From assembly GCF_021555175.1 (NCBI RefSeq), contig NZ_JAKGRW010000019.1, positions 124,001-188,000 on the forward strand: a stretch of DNA of 64,000 bases, written 5' to 3'. This document shows positions 19,713-28,762 of the stretch, piece by piece. The notes under the pieces were generated by a model that had not been told where the DNA came from, searched no databases, and saw only the letters and a list, made by a program, of their open reading frames with translations. The stretch comes from Nocardioides alcanivorans (GTDB lineage Bacteria; Actinomycetota; Actinomycetes; Propionibacteriales; Nocardioidaceae). The translations under genes were made by a program, and so were the position numbers. Numbering within the stretch: position 1 is the first letter of the stretch; each line of letters starts with the position of its first letter.

Positions 19713-20492
19713 GGCCGCCGCGGCGACGCTCCGCTGGTCTCTGCACAGGTGCACCGCTACACCGAGGCGAAGGTGGCCGGAACCCTGGTCGTGACCGACG
19801 AGATGTGCGACGCGGAAGGGAACTACGAGTTCTTCCTCGCTGGCGATCTCCGAGGCCGGCCCGGGCTCACCCTGGACCCGGATTGCGGCGAGGTCTACTT
19901 CCGCCACTACAGCTACCAGCCCGAGCAGGAGGTATCACCCACCTTCTTCGTGGAGCTCCTGGGCGAGTCCGTGCCTCCTCGACCGGCGGTGGACGAGAAG
20001 ACCATCGCCCGACGCGTTGCCCTCGTAGCACGCGGCATCGAGCTCGTGCAGCCCCGCATCGACGCGCTGGTCGACGCACTTCGCATGCATCCCAACCAGA
20101 TCACCGAAGCTTGGCTTCCGGACGATCCGTCGTTCGACTTCTTCTACGGCGCGACGACGCAGACCTACCTTGGCGGTTGGTGGGACCTTCGGGAGGCCAG
20201 CGCCCTCGAGGTCACCTTCCAGCCACCTCCCGCAGCCTATGTTTCGATCCAGCTACAGAACCGCTGGTTCGAGGCGCTGGAGTATCGCGATCACGTCACC
20301 AATCTCAACGCCGCTCAGTTGCAGCCCAACGAAGACGGCAGTTTCACCGTGCGAATCGGTGGCGAACCCCAGCCGTTCAACTGGCTCGACCCCTACGGTC
20401 ACCAGGAGGGAATCGTCATGATCCGCTACATCCTTCGCGAGGACCCACCGGGCAGCCCGACCCTTCCCGCGGCGGTCCGCGTCCTCACCTGA
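19694..20492 (+). pseudogene. DUF1214-type gene, 3' part after the insertion sequence
   Basis: The remaining 260 or so codons of the interrupted gene begin REYRVWGRRGDAPLVSAQVH and end shortly after NWLDPYGHQEGIVMIRYI, the DUF1214-type signature. The sequence is collinear with the intact paralogue at 7199-8305 (FFYGATTQTYLGGWWDL against FFYGTPTNHYIAAWYDL). It has no start of its own; translation could only begin at an internal codon such as the one at 19683. With no further damage it looks recently inactivated. Confidence 0.88.
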
Positions 20493-20553
20493 GGAATCGG
20501 CCGCCGGGGTGTGTCGGATTCGGGCAAATCCTGCGGGCGTATCGACGACGGTC

Positions 20554-20573
20554 AGCGGCGATCCACTGCCGCT
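20554..20573. terminator. Weak hairpin between converging genes
   Basis: AGCGGC-N8-GCCGCT lies in the 118-base gap between the end of the DUF1214 gene (plus) and the end of kynA (minus). There is no T-tract. The position suits a bidirectional terminator, but the stem is short. Confidence 0.3.
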
Positions 20574-20610
20574 CGAGCAAGCATGACCGGCCCTTGTGCC
20601 GCAACGTCGC

Positions 20611-21459
20611 TCAGAGAGCTGTGCGGACGGCGTAGAGCTCCGGGAAGAAGGTCAGCTCAAGGGCCCGGCGCAGGAACGGGACGCCGCTCGAGCCACCGGT
20701 GCCGGGCTTCATGCCGATGATCCGTTCGACCGTCTTGAGGTGCCGGAAGCGCCACAGCTGGAAGTTGTCCTCCAGGTCGACGAGCTCCTCGCAGGTCTCG
20801 TACGCCGACCAGTGGGTCTGCGCGTCGGCATAGATCGCGGTGAACACCGGCACCAGGCTCTCGCGGAAGGTCCACGCCCGGGTGACGTCACGGGTCAGGA
20901 TCTCGTCGGGCACCGCATGACCGTGCCGGGCGAGGTGGTGGAGGAACTCGTCATAGAGCGACGGCGCCTCCAGGGCCTGACGCACCAGCTGTTGCGCCTC
21001 GGGGTCTGCCTCGAACACCTTCACCATGGCGGCGTTCTTGTTGCCGAGGGTGAACTCGACGGCGCGGTACTGCCACGACTGGAACCCGCTCGAATTGCCC
21101 AGCACGCCACGGAACTCGACGTATTCACTCGGGGTCAATGTGGCCAGCACCGACCACTGCTCCGCCAGCGTCCTCTGCACGTGCTTCACGCGAGCGATGC
21201 ACTTCAGCGCGTGGCCGAGTTCATCGTGACGCAACCACTGGCAGGCGGCGGTGAGCTCATGCAGCACCAGCTTGAGCCACAGCTCGGTGGTCTGGTGCTG
21301 CACGATGAAGAGGAGTTCGTCGTGGTGCTCGGGGTCGCTCAACGGCCGCTGCGCGGAGAGCAACGTGGCCAGGTCGAGATAGCCGCCATAGCTCATCCGG
21401 TCGGAGAAGTCGGTGACGACCGAGGCCTCCAGGTCACGCGTGTTGTCGTGCACACCCAT
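20611..21459 (-). CDS. kynA: Tryptophan 2,3-dioxygenase
   Basis: Heme enzyme that opens the indole ring of tryptophan to N-formylkynurenine, the first step of the kynurenine route. The 282-aa protein has [21 protein letters not shown] near residue 50, which binds substrate and heme, [11 protein letters not shown], and the C-terminal [24 protein letters not shown] with the proximal heme ligand. The remaining kynurenine-pathway genes are not in the window. A palindrome lies in the 94-base gap to the divergent VOC gene. Confidence 0.95.
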   Translation of the reverse strand: MGVHDNTRDLEASVVTDFSDRMSYGGYLDLATLLSAQRPLSDPEHHDELLFIVQHQTTELWLKLVLHELTAACQWLRHDELGHALKCIARVKHVQRTLAEQWSVLATLTPSEYVEFRGVLGNSSGFQSWQYRAVEFTLGNKNAAMVKVFEADPEAQQLVRQALEAPSLYDEFLHHLARHGHAVPDEILTRDVTRAWTFRESLVPVFTAIYADAQTHWSAYETCEELVDLEDNFQLWRFRHLKTVERIIGMKPGTGGSSGVPFLRRALELTFFPELYAVRTAL

Positions 21460-21514
21460 GCGCCGACACTACGCGCGCACCACCCTCCAGTTGCAGTGGC
21501 ACCGCAAGGATGCA

Positions 21515-21536
21515 AAACTGATTCTATATTCAGTTT
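21515..21536. promoter_or_regulatory. Palindromic operator candidate between kynA and the VOC gene
   Basis: AAACTGA-N8-TCAGTTT, a perfect 7-bp inverted repeat in an AT-rich pocket (AT-rich for this genome). It lies 18 bases before the VOC start and 56 bases before kynA. Its placement over both promoters suggests one regulator for the divergent pair. Confidence 0.5.
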
Positions 21537-21553
21537 CTTGAGAAGGAGTCCCT

Positions 21554-21958
21554 GTGGACCTGACTGCGGCACACCTGGACCTCGGCATCGCCGTCACCGA
21601 CATGGACGCCGCGCTGGGTTTCTATCGCGACACGCTCGGCCTCGAGGAGGTCTCCGACCGGCAGATGCGCGGGATCGGACGGATGGTCAAGCTCGGTGTC
21701 GGCGTCAGCACCCTCAAGCTGATCGCCCCCGACACCCCCGCCACCGGATCTGCGGCCCCCGGCGGCATCCAGGCCGGCGTCCCCGGGCTGCGCTACCTGA
21801 CCTTCACGATCAGTGACCTCGACGAGACCGTCGCCACCTGCGCCGCGGCAGGTCGCACCGTCGCCCTCGGCCCGCTCGACCTCGGACCCGACGTGCGGCT
21901 CGCCATGGTGGAGGACCCTGACGGCAACTGGGTGGAGCTGGTGCAGGTCGGCTCCTGA
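21554..21958 (+). CDS. VOC-family (glyoxalase/bleomycin-resistance) protein
   Basis: A 134-aa protein with two beta-alpha-beta-beta-beta units: AHLDLGIAVTDMDAALGFYRDTLGL at the N-terminus and RYLTFTISDLDETVATCAAAGRTV in the second half, ending MVEDPDGNWVELVQV. The family His (AHLDLGI) and Glu (NWVELVQ) metal ligands are visible. The GTG start has AAGGAG six bases upstream. It could be a small lyase, isomerase or dioxygenase; the substrate is unknown, and the divergent partner is kynA. Confidence 0.87.
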   Translation: MDLTAAHLDLGIAVTDMDAALGFYRDTLGLEEVSDRQMRGIGRMVKLGVGVSTLKLIAPDTPATGSAAPGGIQAGVPGLRYLTFTISDLDETVATCAAAGRTVALGPLDLGPDVRLAMVEDPDGNWVELVQVGS

Positions 21959-21985
21959 CGACGGCTCGGTCCGGTGGATCCGGGC

Positions 21986-22717
21986 TCAGAGCAGGCGCGC
22001 GGAGATCAACGGCGTGCGCAGGACGACGTCGGCACCGGGCGCCGGCAACGACCCAGCCACCGCGATCGGGTCGCTTGCGCAGAAGTGCAGCGCCACCTGG
22101 AACGTGCCGGCTGCAGGCTTCTCCGGCTCTCCACCCGTGAGCATCGTGAGGTCCCGGCTGGCGAACGTCCACGTGCCCGCGACACCCTCGTGACGGCGTA
22201 CGGCGGGCAGCACCTCCGTGTGCCAGTGGCGGGCCTGCTCGTCGGCAACCGCGCTTCCGGGAGTGTCGACCCGGAGCACCTCGAGCACCACACCGGCATG
22301 ACGGCGGTAGGGCAGTGCCTCGGCGGTGACCGTGACCCCGTCGGCGACTACGCCGCCGAGTGGGCGGAAGAAGCCCGTCACCGGACGCTCCGTCCACGCC
22401 AACTCCGGGCGACGACCCTGCTCACCGGTGGTGCGGCCGAGCTCGTACCATTCACGCAACGACTCCCGCACCGGGTCGGCGAACCAATACATCGCCACGT
22501 GGTCGGCCTTCGTCAGGGCCGGATCGGAGTCGACGGCCGCAGCCGCCCGACACTCGGGCGTCCGCACCCACCGGTCGCCGTGGAGCACCCCGGGGAGAGC
22601 AAGGTTCTGCGGCTGGTGGTCGAGCAGGTGCCAGCGGTGGTAGTCGTCCCAGCGAGCCGGGTCGGTGACGTGCGGGAACGAGAAGAAGACCCGACGACAG
22701 TCCTGGAGGCTCGGCAC
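21986..22717 (-). CDS. Conserved hypothetical, dimeric alpha-beta barrel-like
   Basis: A 243-aa soluble protein. I recognise no named family with certainty. The N-terminal RVFFSFPHVTDPARWDDYHRWHLLDHQPQNLALPGVLHG resembles EthD-like or dimeric alpha-beta barrel proteins, and the second half (RRHAGVVLEVLRVDTPG with ARHWHTEVLPAVRRHEGVAGT) looks like a second such unit, so it may be an internal duplication. It ends four bases before the amidase start on the same strand, suggesting an operon. Confidence 0.7.
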   Translation of the reverse strand: MPSLQDCRRVFFSFPHVTDPARWDDYHRWHLLDHQPQNLALPGVLHGDRWVRTPECRAAAAVDSDPALTKADHVAMYWFADPVRESLREWYELGRTTGEQGRRPELAWTERPVTGFFRPLGGVVADGVTVTAEALPYRRHAGVVLEVLRVDTPGSAVADEQARHWHTEVLPAVRRHEGVAGTWTFASRDLTMLTGGEPEKPAAGTFQVALHFCASDPIAVAGSLPAPGADVVLRTPLISARLL

Positions 22718-22721
22718 GCGT

Positions 22722-24140
22722 TCAGGCCAACCGCTGCCAGGGCTGGGCTGCTTCGAGCTGGCCTGCCAGGGAGAGCAGCAGCGCCTCTTGACCCAGGTCG
22801 GCCGCGAACTGGACGCCGACCGGGAGCCCGAGCTCGTCGGTGCCCAGCGGCAACGAGATCGCCGGCATTCCGGTGGCGTTGAAGACCGCGGTCCAGCCGG
22901 CGTACTTGCCGGCCGTGGTGTACATGACCTCGGGGTTGGTGGTGTCCAGCAGGCCCAGCTCCGGCGGCGAGAGGGCGAGGGTCGGCGTGAGCAACACGTC
23001 GTACTTCGTGAAGAGCGCCCCCACCTCCCAGCCGACCCGCTGGGAAGCTGCCAACGCAGCGGCGAGGGTGGTCGCCGGCAGCGCGGCGTAGTGCTCGAAG
23101 AGGATCCTGCTGAACGGCTCGAGATCGTCGTCTGCGATCTCCCTGCCGAGTGCCGTCAATCGCTCCTCCACCGAGACGGCGAAGGAGACGCCCATCAAGG
23201 GCGCCGCCTCGGCGGCCAGCGCTGCTGCGTCGTAGGGAGCAGCCACGGGTACGACGGTGTGGCCGAGCGACTCGCACAGCTTGGCCGTCGCCTCGACGAC
23301 GCCCAGGATGTCGGCCTGGGTTGCCACGTTCCCCTCACCCAGGCTGGTGATCAAACCGATCCGGAGCGGACGCGGCGCCGTCGCCGCGCTGGCGGCGAAC
23401 GACACGCCCGGCTCGGGTACGCCGATCACGGTGCCGGGCACGCGCACCGACGAGATGTCGAGCATGAGGGCGCTGTCGCGCACCGACGTGGCCACCACGT
23501 GGTGCACCGACGCCGGACCGCTGAGCGTCGAAGGACGGGGGTAGGGCGTGACCCGACCCCGGCTGGGCTTGAGACCGACGAGCCCGTTCATCGCGGCGGG
23601 GATGCGGATCGACCCGCCACCGTCACTGGCGTGGGCCACGGGCACCATGCCGGAAGCAACGGCAGCGGCGGAGCCACCACTCGAACCTCCGGTAGAGCGG
23701 TCGACGTTTCGCGGGTTGCGTGACGGACCGTGCAGCAGCGGCTCGGTGCTGGGGCTCAACCCGAACTCGGGGCTGTTCGTCATGCCGAGCACGACCATGC
23801 CAGCCCGCTTGTAGCGCGCGACCAGCTCGGCGTCCCGCTCGGCAACGTTGTCGGCGAAGAGGCGGGAGCCGTTGGTGTTGGGCAGGCCCCCGACCTGCAT
23901 GCTGAGGTCCTTGATCAGGACCGGCACTCCTGTGAGCGGGCCGTCGGGAAGCCCGGCATCGACCTCGGCCAGCGCCTCCTCGAAGCGGGTCGCGATCACG
24001 GCGTTGAGACGCGGGTTCTCCTCCTCGATCCGCGCGATCGAGGTCTCCACCAGCTCGCGCGCGCTCACCTCGCCGTTCCGGACCAGTTCGGCCATCCCGA
24101 CCGCATCGGTGTCGGGCAGGGTCGTGCGTGCGTCACTCAT
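22722..24140 (-). CDS. Amidase (amidase signature family)
   Basis: A 472-aa amide hydrolase. The Ser-cisSer-Lys triad is visible: [11 protein letters not shown] supplies the Lys near residue 80, and [16 protein letters not shown] the two serines near 150-175, followed by [25 protein letters not shown]. No signal peptide is present. The substrate is unknown. It is followed within four bases by a conserved unknown gene and is the first gene of this pair. Confidence 0.92.
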   Translation of the reverse strand: MSDARTTLPDTDAVGMAELVRNGEVSARELVETSIARIEEENPRLNAVIATRFEEALAEVDAGLPDGPLTGVPVLIKDLSMQVGGLPNTNGSRLFADNVAERDAELVARYKRAGMVVLGMTNSPEFGLSPSTEPLLHGPSRNPRNVDRSTGGSSGGSAAAVASGMVPVAHASDGGGSIRIPAAMNGLVGLKPSRGRVTPYPRPSTLSGPASVHHVVATSVRDSALMLDISSVRVPGTVIGVPEPGVSFAASAATAPRPLRIGLITSLGEGNVATQADILGVVEATAKLCESLGHTVVPVAAPYDAAALAAEAAPLMGVSFAVSVEERLTALGREIADDDLEPFSRILFEHYAALPATTLAAALAASQRVGWEVGALFTKYDVLLTPTLALSPPELGLLDTTNPEVMYTTAGKYAGWTAVFNATGMPAISLPLGTDELGLPVGVQFAADLGQEALLLSLAGQLEAAQPWQRLA

Positions 24141-24260
24141 GGTGCGGGTCCTCCTCGGCAGGGTTCGACGCCGGTCAGGCTAGGCGTGACCGGCGCCACT
24201 CCCCGATTGGATCCCGGAGACCGGAAGGGCCCGAACATGAACGGTCTCAACGACCGCCGG

Positions 24261-24914
24261 TCACTTCGTTGCCGTGCGGAAGGCCAGTCGGGTCATCGCA
24301 ACGACGTCGGCCCGCTTCACCCGTCGGTCGTCGCCGACGGTGGTGATCACCAGCGTGCGACCGCGGCGAGCGATCGTCAGCGCAGCTTCATAGCCGTCGT
24401 CGGCAGTCATGCGCATCGCCGCGCGTTGCTGACCGATCTTCGGCAGGGCCAGACGCGAGACCTTCGCACCGTCGAGGTCCTTGCCGGCGCACAACTTGGC
24501 GAAGCGGCGGTAGCTGCCGGCCACCTTGACGGCGTCCTTCTTCGACTTCATCTCGAAGACCTCCAGGTAGACAAGCATGCTGTCGGCGCTCTCGCCGGCG
24601 AAGTCCGTCGTCGTGTAGATCGCGCTGCGGCCCGCAGCCGCCTTCGTCGAGGACTCCGCACGACAGGTCGTGCCCGGACCCTCGACCTGCTTCTCCCGGT
24701 TGACGATGCGGAACCCGTCCGCCAACTCCGGCGCGATCCTCGCGACCTTCACCAGCCCCGGCAACTGCTTCGCCGTCACCGAGGATCCTGCCTGCCGCGC
24801 AACAGCGGCGGTCTCGTCGGCTGACGCCGCTCCCGGCACCACCACGCCGAGTCCCAGCAGCACTGTCGCTGCGGCACCTGCCGACACCGTCCTCATCATC
24901 CGTCCGGTCCTCAT
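24261..24914 (-). CDS. Secreted protein of unknown function
   Basis: A 217-aa protein with a signal peptide (VSAGAAATVLLGLGVVVPGAASA) and no membrane anchor. The mature part has two cysteines (TTCRAES and KLCAGKD), which could form a disulfide, and resembles actinobacterial secreted sensor-type domains in layout (YLEVFEMKSKKDAVKVAGSYRRF, then AALTIARRGRTLVITTVG). I assign no function. ATG 24914 has GAGAGG seven bases upstream. It stands alone between the amidase and the igr-like operon. Confidence 0.75.
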   Translation of the reverse strand: MRTGRMMRTVSAGAAATVLLGLGVVVPGAASADETAAVARQAGSSVTAKQLPGLVKVARIAPELADGFRIVNREKQVEGPGTTCRAESSTKAAAGRSAIYTTTDFAGESADSMLVYLEVFEMKSKKDAVKVAGSYRRFAKLCAGKDLDGAKVSRLALPKIGQQRAAMRMTADDGYEAALTIARRGRTLVITTVGDDRRVKRADVVAMTRLAFRTATK

Positions 24915-25024
24915 CCAGATTCCTCTCCACGGGCCACCCCTGCGACGGCCGGTGGCTCGACACTAGGAAGATCTGGTGCTCGGTACCCGAGTGCGGATAC
25001 TCAACTTCGTTCCGAGAATGGGAA

Positions 25025-25059
25025 CCGCGTCCCGCCCGGGATCGCCAGGCGGGACGCGG
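25025..25059 (-). terminator. Rho-independent-type hairpin after the igr-like operon
   Basis: A perfect 12-bp stem (arm CCGCGTCCCGCC) with an 11-base loop, 16 bases past the stop of the Ltp2-like gene in its transcription direction. There is no T-tract, as is common in high-GC actinobacteria. Confidence 0.7.
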
Positions 25060-25075
25060 AAGCTCATGCGATGGG

Positions 25076-26248
25076 TCAGCGGGCGCCGAGCACCACGCCC
25101 GAGGTGGGGACACCGGTACCGGCGGTGACGACCACGTTGTCGACCTGCTTGGGCTGATTGACCGACGTGCCACGGACGAGCCGGACCGCCTCGGCGATGC
25201 CGTTCATGCCGTGCAGGTAGGCCTCACCGAGCTGGCCACCGTGCGTGTTGAGTGGCACCGCACCGTCGAGCTCGAGCGCACCGGACTTGATGAAGTCGGC
25301 TGCCTCCCCGCGTCCGCAGAAGCCGAGCTCCTCGAGCTGGCTCAGCACGAACGGCGTGAAGTGGTCGTAGAGGATCGCGGCGTCCATGTCGGAGGCCGTG
25401 AGCCCGCTCTGCGCCCACAGCTGGTTGCCGACCAGGCCCATCTCCGGGATGCCGGAGATCGACTCCCGGTAGTAGGAGGTCATCATGTGCTGGTCGTCGC
25501 CGGAGCCCTGCGCCGCGCCGACGACGTACGCCGGCTTGTTGGGCAGGTCCTTGGCACGTTCAGCCGAGACCAACACCATCGCCTGACCGCCATCGGTCTC
25601 CTGGCAGCAGTCGAGCAGGTGCAGCGGTTCGGCGATCCACCGCGAGGCCTGGTGCTCCTCGAGGGTGATTGGCCGGCCGTAGAAGTGCGCCTTGGGGTTG
25701 GTCGCCGCCCGCGCCCGGTCGATCACCGAGATGCGGCCGAAGTCCTCCGACGTCGCGCCGTACTCATGCATGTAGCGCTGCGCGAACATCGCCACCCACT
25801 GCGCGGGCGTGGAGAGACCGTAGGGCGTCATCCACGAGTACGCCGCACGGTCGGCGTTGGTGTCCATCGGCCGGTTGGCCTGGCCGAGACCGTAACGCTC
25901 ACCCGAGCGCTCGTTGAAGGAGCGCCAGCAAACGACCACATCGGCAAGACCGGCGTGGATGGCGGCGGCCGCGTGGGCGACGGTGCCGGCCGCCGCGCCG
26001 CCGCCGTAACCGACCCTCGAGAAGAAGGTCAGGTCCCCGATGCCGACGTTGCGGGCGATGTGGATCTCCGAGCTCGACTCGGCCGTGAAGGTGACCAGAC
26101 CGTCGACGTCGGAGGGCTTGAGGCCCGCATCGGCGATGGCCGCAGTGACGGCCTCGCAGCCGAGCTGCAGCTCACTGCGGCCCGACTCCTTGGAGAACTC
26201 GGTCGCGCCGATGCCGACGATGGCGGTGGCGCCGGACAGGCTGCTCAT
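25076..26248 (-). CDS. ltp2: Ltp2-like thiolase-fold protein (side-chain retro-aldolase)
   Basis: A 390-aa thiolase-superfamily protein of the Ltp2 type. The usual nucleophile Cys position reads RVGYGGGAAAGTVAHAAAA, without Cys, so it is not a thiolase. Mycobacterial Ltp2 cleaves the 17-hydroxy three-carbon side-chain CoA ester of sterols together with the DUF35 domain of ChsH2, and a ChsH2 homologue lies three genes upstream here. AILYDHFTPFVLSQLEELGF and GGQLGEAYLHGMNGI carry conserved Tyr/His candidates. It overlaps the MaoC gene by ATGA and is the last gene of the operon. Confidence 0.87.
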   Translation of the reverse strand: MSSLSGATAIVGIGATEFSKESGRSELQLGCEAVTAAIADAGLKPSDVDGLVTFTAESSSEIHIARNVGIGDLTFFSRVGYGGGAAAGTVAHAAAAIHAGLADVVVCWRSFNERSGERYGLGQANRPMDTNADRAAYSWMTPYGLSTPAQWVAMFAQRYMHEYGATSEDFGRISVIDRARAATNPKAHFYGRPITLEEHQASRWIAEPLHLLDCCQETDGGQAMVLVSAERAKDLPNKPAYVVGAAQGSGDDQHMMTSYYRESISGIPEMGLVGNQLWAQSGLTASDMDAAILYDHFTPFVLSQLEELGFCGRGEAADFIKSGALELDGAVPLNTHGGQLGEAYLHGMNGIAEAVRLVRGTSVNQPKQVDNVVVTAGTGVPTSGVVLGAR

Positions 26249-26670
26249 GCGGTCTCCTCCGGGAGTTCGATCACGACGCTGCCGCTGGCGTGCGACCCGA
26301 GGCTGTTGACACCGTTGACCTTCACCGTGACGAGACGGCCGTCGACGTCGGTCACTTCACCGGTCATCGTCATCGTGTCGCCCGGGTAGTTGGGCGTGCC
26401 GAGACGGATCTTGATCTTCTTGACCACGGCAGCGGGACCGGCCCACTCCGCGACGTACTTCTCCACCAGGCCGTTGCTGGTGAGGATGTTCATGAAGATG
26501 TCCGCAGAACCACGCTCGACCGCGAGGGCCGGGTCGTGGTGGACGTCCTGGTAGTCGCGGCTGGCGAGCGCGGTGGCCACGATCAAGGTGCGGGTCAGCG
26601 GGATCGGGTGTTCGGGCAGGGCCTCCCCCACCGTCACCTGCGACGCGACCCGGGTGGGCGCGAGCGTCAT
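26245..26670 (-). CDS. chsH1: MaoC-like hydratase subunit (ChsH1-like)
   Basis: A 141-aa hotdog protein. SRDYQDVHHDPALAVERGSADIFMNIL holds the Asp and His of the hydratase site, and LGTPNYPGDTMTMTGEVTDVDG is the typical second strand set. In the sterol igr system the small MaoC protein forms a heteromeric enoyl-CoA hydratase with the MaoC domain of ChsH2; both partners are present here. It overlaps its neighbours on both sides by four bases. Confidence 0.87.
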   Translation of the reverse strand: MTLAPTRVASQVTVGEALPEHPIPLTRTLIVATALASRDYQDVHHDPALAVERGSADIFMNILTSNGLVEKYVAEWAGPAAVVKKIKIRLGTPNYPGDTMTMTGEVTDVDGRLVTVKVNGVNSLGSHASGSVVIELPEETA

Positions 26671-27797
26671 GACCTGACCTCCGTCCCGGCGAGCAGGTCA
26701 CCGAGGCTGGCGAGCGCAGCCGAGGCGCCACCGAGGGTGGAGGAGATCTGCTTGCCCCACAGGAAGTGACGGTGCACCGGGTAGTCGGTGTCGACGCCCA
26801 TGCCGCCGTGTACGTGCTGGGTGCGGTGGACGACGTCGAGGCCGGCCTGGTCGCACCACCACTTCGCGACGAGGGCGGAGCGCTCCGCCGCGCGCTGGGC
26901 ATCGGCGCCGAGCAGGTCGTCGGCATCGGCCACGAGGGCCTGCCACAGCGTCACCCGCATGCCGTCGATGTCGATCCAGCAGTCGGCCAGTTGGTGCTGC
27001 ACGGCTTGGAAGGTGCCGAGCGGACGACCGAACTGCTCGCGCTCGCTGAGGTAGGACGCAGCAAGCCGCATCGCACCGTCGGTGACACCGACCTGCAGGG
27101 CGGCCAGTGCGATCGCACCAACGCGCAGTGCGACGGGGAGTGCCTGGCCACCCGGCTCGCCGACGGCGACCGCGGTGACGCCGTCGAGCGTGAGCTCACC
27201 GGCGAGGTCATACATCGTCGTGTCGGAGAGCTCCGTGGAGACCCCCTCGGCGTCGAGCGCCACCAGGAAGAGACCCGCACCCTTGTCGGTGGTCGCGGAG
27301 ACCAGGGCGTGCTGGGCACCGGCCAGGGTGGGCACGACGGCCTTGACGCCGGTGAGCGCGAAGCCGTCACCCGCGGCCACCGCAGTGGTCAGCGGGGCAG
27401 CCGGCTCCGCGCCGTCGTACTCCTCGAGCGCCAGCGCGATCCGGATCGTCCCCTCGGCGATGCCGGGCAGCAGGGCGGCCTGCTGGTCGGCGGTGCCGAA
27501 GCGACCGATCGCCTCGGCGGCGGTGGCCGCCGACCACAGCGGCACCTGGGCGACGTGGCGGCCCTGCTCCTCGAGTACGACGGCAAGTGCGTCGAGCCCC
27601 AGGCCTGCGCCACCGTGCTCCTCGGCAACGTTGAGACCGAGCAGTCCGGCCTGGGCCAGCGACTGCCACAGCACGTCGTCGACCCGGGTCTCGGAGGCCT
27701 CGACCGCGCGCACCCGATCGGTGTCGGCACGGTCGTCGAAGATCTCCTTGGCCAGGCCGGCAAGCGCCTGGATGTCTTCGTCGATGTTGAAGTCCAT
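26667..27797 (-). CDS. chsE1: Acyl-CoA dehydrogenase, ChsE1/FadE28-like subunit
   Basis: A 376-aa ACAD homologue with a divergent core. It lacks the usual MTEP flavin motif and has ALALEEYDGAEPAAPL there. The C-terminal half is better conserved (LSEREQFGRPLGTFQAVQHQLADCWID, HVHGGMGVDTDYPVHRHFLW). This pattern matches one subunit of the alpha2beta2 ACADs of sterol side-chain degradation, where the partner is the more normal ChsE2. ATG 27797 has GGAGGAG upstream and overlaps the ChsH2-like stop. In Mycobacterium the chsE genes are adjacent; here chsH2 lies between them. Confidence 0.85.
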   Translation of the reverse strand: MDFNIDEDIQALAGLAKEIFDDRADTDRVRAVEASETRVDDVLWQSLAQAGLLGLNVAEEHGGAGLGLDALAVVLEEQGRHVAQVPLWSAATAAEAIGRFGTADQQAALLPGIAEGTIRIALALEEYDGAEPAAPLTTAVAAGDGFALTGVKAVVPTLAGAQHALVSATTDKGAGLFLVALDAEGVSTELSDTTMYDLAGELTLDGVTAVAVGEPGGQALPVALRVGAIALAALQVGVTDGAMRLAASYLSEREQFGRPLGTFQAVQHQLADCWIDIDGMRVTLWQALVADADDLLGADAQRAAERSALVAKWWCDQAGLDVVHRTQHVHGGMGVDTDYPVHRHFLWGKQISSTLGGASAALASLGDLLAGTEVRS

Positions 27798-28762
27798 CAG
27801 TTCTCCTCCCCAGCTGCGCTGGCGGCCCGGAAGACGGGCAGGGTCAGGTCGGGGTCGGCGTCGAGCCACTCGAGTTCGAGGGCCATGCCGATCTCCGCGT
27901 CCTCGGGGGCGATGCCCACCAGGTTGGTGATCAGGCGGGTGCCCTCCTCCAGCTCCACGACGGCGATGACCAGCGGGTAGTCGAAGGCCGGGTGCTTGGG
28001 GTGGTGGGCGACCGTGAACGAGTAGAGCGTGGCGCGGCCCGAGGCCTCGACGGTGTCCCACTCGAAGGACTGGCAGTGCGAGCACTCCGGGCCCACCGGG
28101 TGCCGCAGCTGCTGGCACGAGGCACAGCGCTGGATGACCAGGCGGTGCTCCTTGGCAGCGTCGAACCAGAACTGGTTGTCGAGGTTGATGGCAGCGCGGG
28201 GACGCAACGCCTTCGGGGCCTCGGGCTCGGCCTTCGCCTTCGGCTTGAACCGCAGCGTGCGCCAGCGCTGGGTGGCGACGGTCTCGCCGGCCTGGTCGCG
28301 GTAGGTCTTGATCGTGGTCACGAAGCGGCCGGTGCCGAGACCGGTCTCCTTCTCGGGACCGATCGAGTCGACGACCTCCTCGACGGTGATCTCGTCACCG
28401 GGCACGACCTCACGGACGAAGTCGAACTCCGAGTCGGTCGCCACGACGGAGGTGTAGCCACCCTCGGCGAGCAGGTCGACCAGCTCGGCGAAGCCGGCAC
28501 CGGAACCGGCATCGGCGGACGGGCGCACCGACTTGGCGTAGCCGCGCATGGTCCACGCCTGCACCATCGAGGCAGGCGCGACGACGTCGTCGCGACCGGT
28601 CGCCCGCGCCGCCTCGGCGTCGAGGTGCACCGGGTTCGAGAGGTCCAGCGCCTCGACCCAGTGCCGGATCATCGGCACGTTGACCGGGTCCTGGCCCGGG
28701 GTCAGCGCGTTGATGACGCGACCGACGAAGGCGTTGAGGCGGTCCTCGTAGCTCGCGCTCAT
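27797..28762 (-). CDS. chsH2: MaoC-DUF35 fusion protein (ChsH2-like)
   Basis: A 321-aa two-domain protein. Residues ~1-170 form a MaoC/hotdog domain (GRVINALTPGQDPVNVPMIRHWVEAL through YRDQAGETVATQRWRTLRF). A KPKAKAEPEAPKAL linker follows. Residues ~190-321 form a DUF35 rubredoxin-like zinc ribbon (RCASCQQLRHPVGPECSHC, two CxxC) plus OB fold. In the sterol system the MaoC half hydrates the enoyl-CoA with ChsH1 and the DUF35 half binds Ltp2 for retro-aldol cleavage. All partners are encoded next to it with overlapping ends. Confidence 0.9.
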   Translation of the reverse strand: MSASYEDRLNAFVGRVINALTPGQDPVNVPMIRHWVEALDLSNPVHLDAEAARATGRDDVVAPASMVQAWTMRGYAKSVRPSADAGSGAGFAELVDLLAEGGYTSVVATDSEFDFVREVVPGDEITVEEVVDSIGPEKETGLGTGRFVTTIKTYRDQAGETVATQRWRTLRFKPKAKAEPEAPKALRPRAAINLDNQFWFDAAKEHRLVIQRCASCQQLRHPVGPECSHCQSFEWDTVEASGRATLYSFTVAHHPKHPAFDYPLVIAVVELEEGTRLITNLVGIAPEDAEIGMALELEWLDADPDLTLPVFRAASAAGEEN

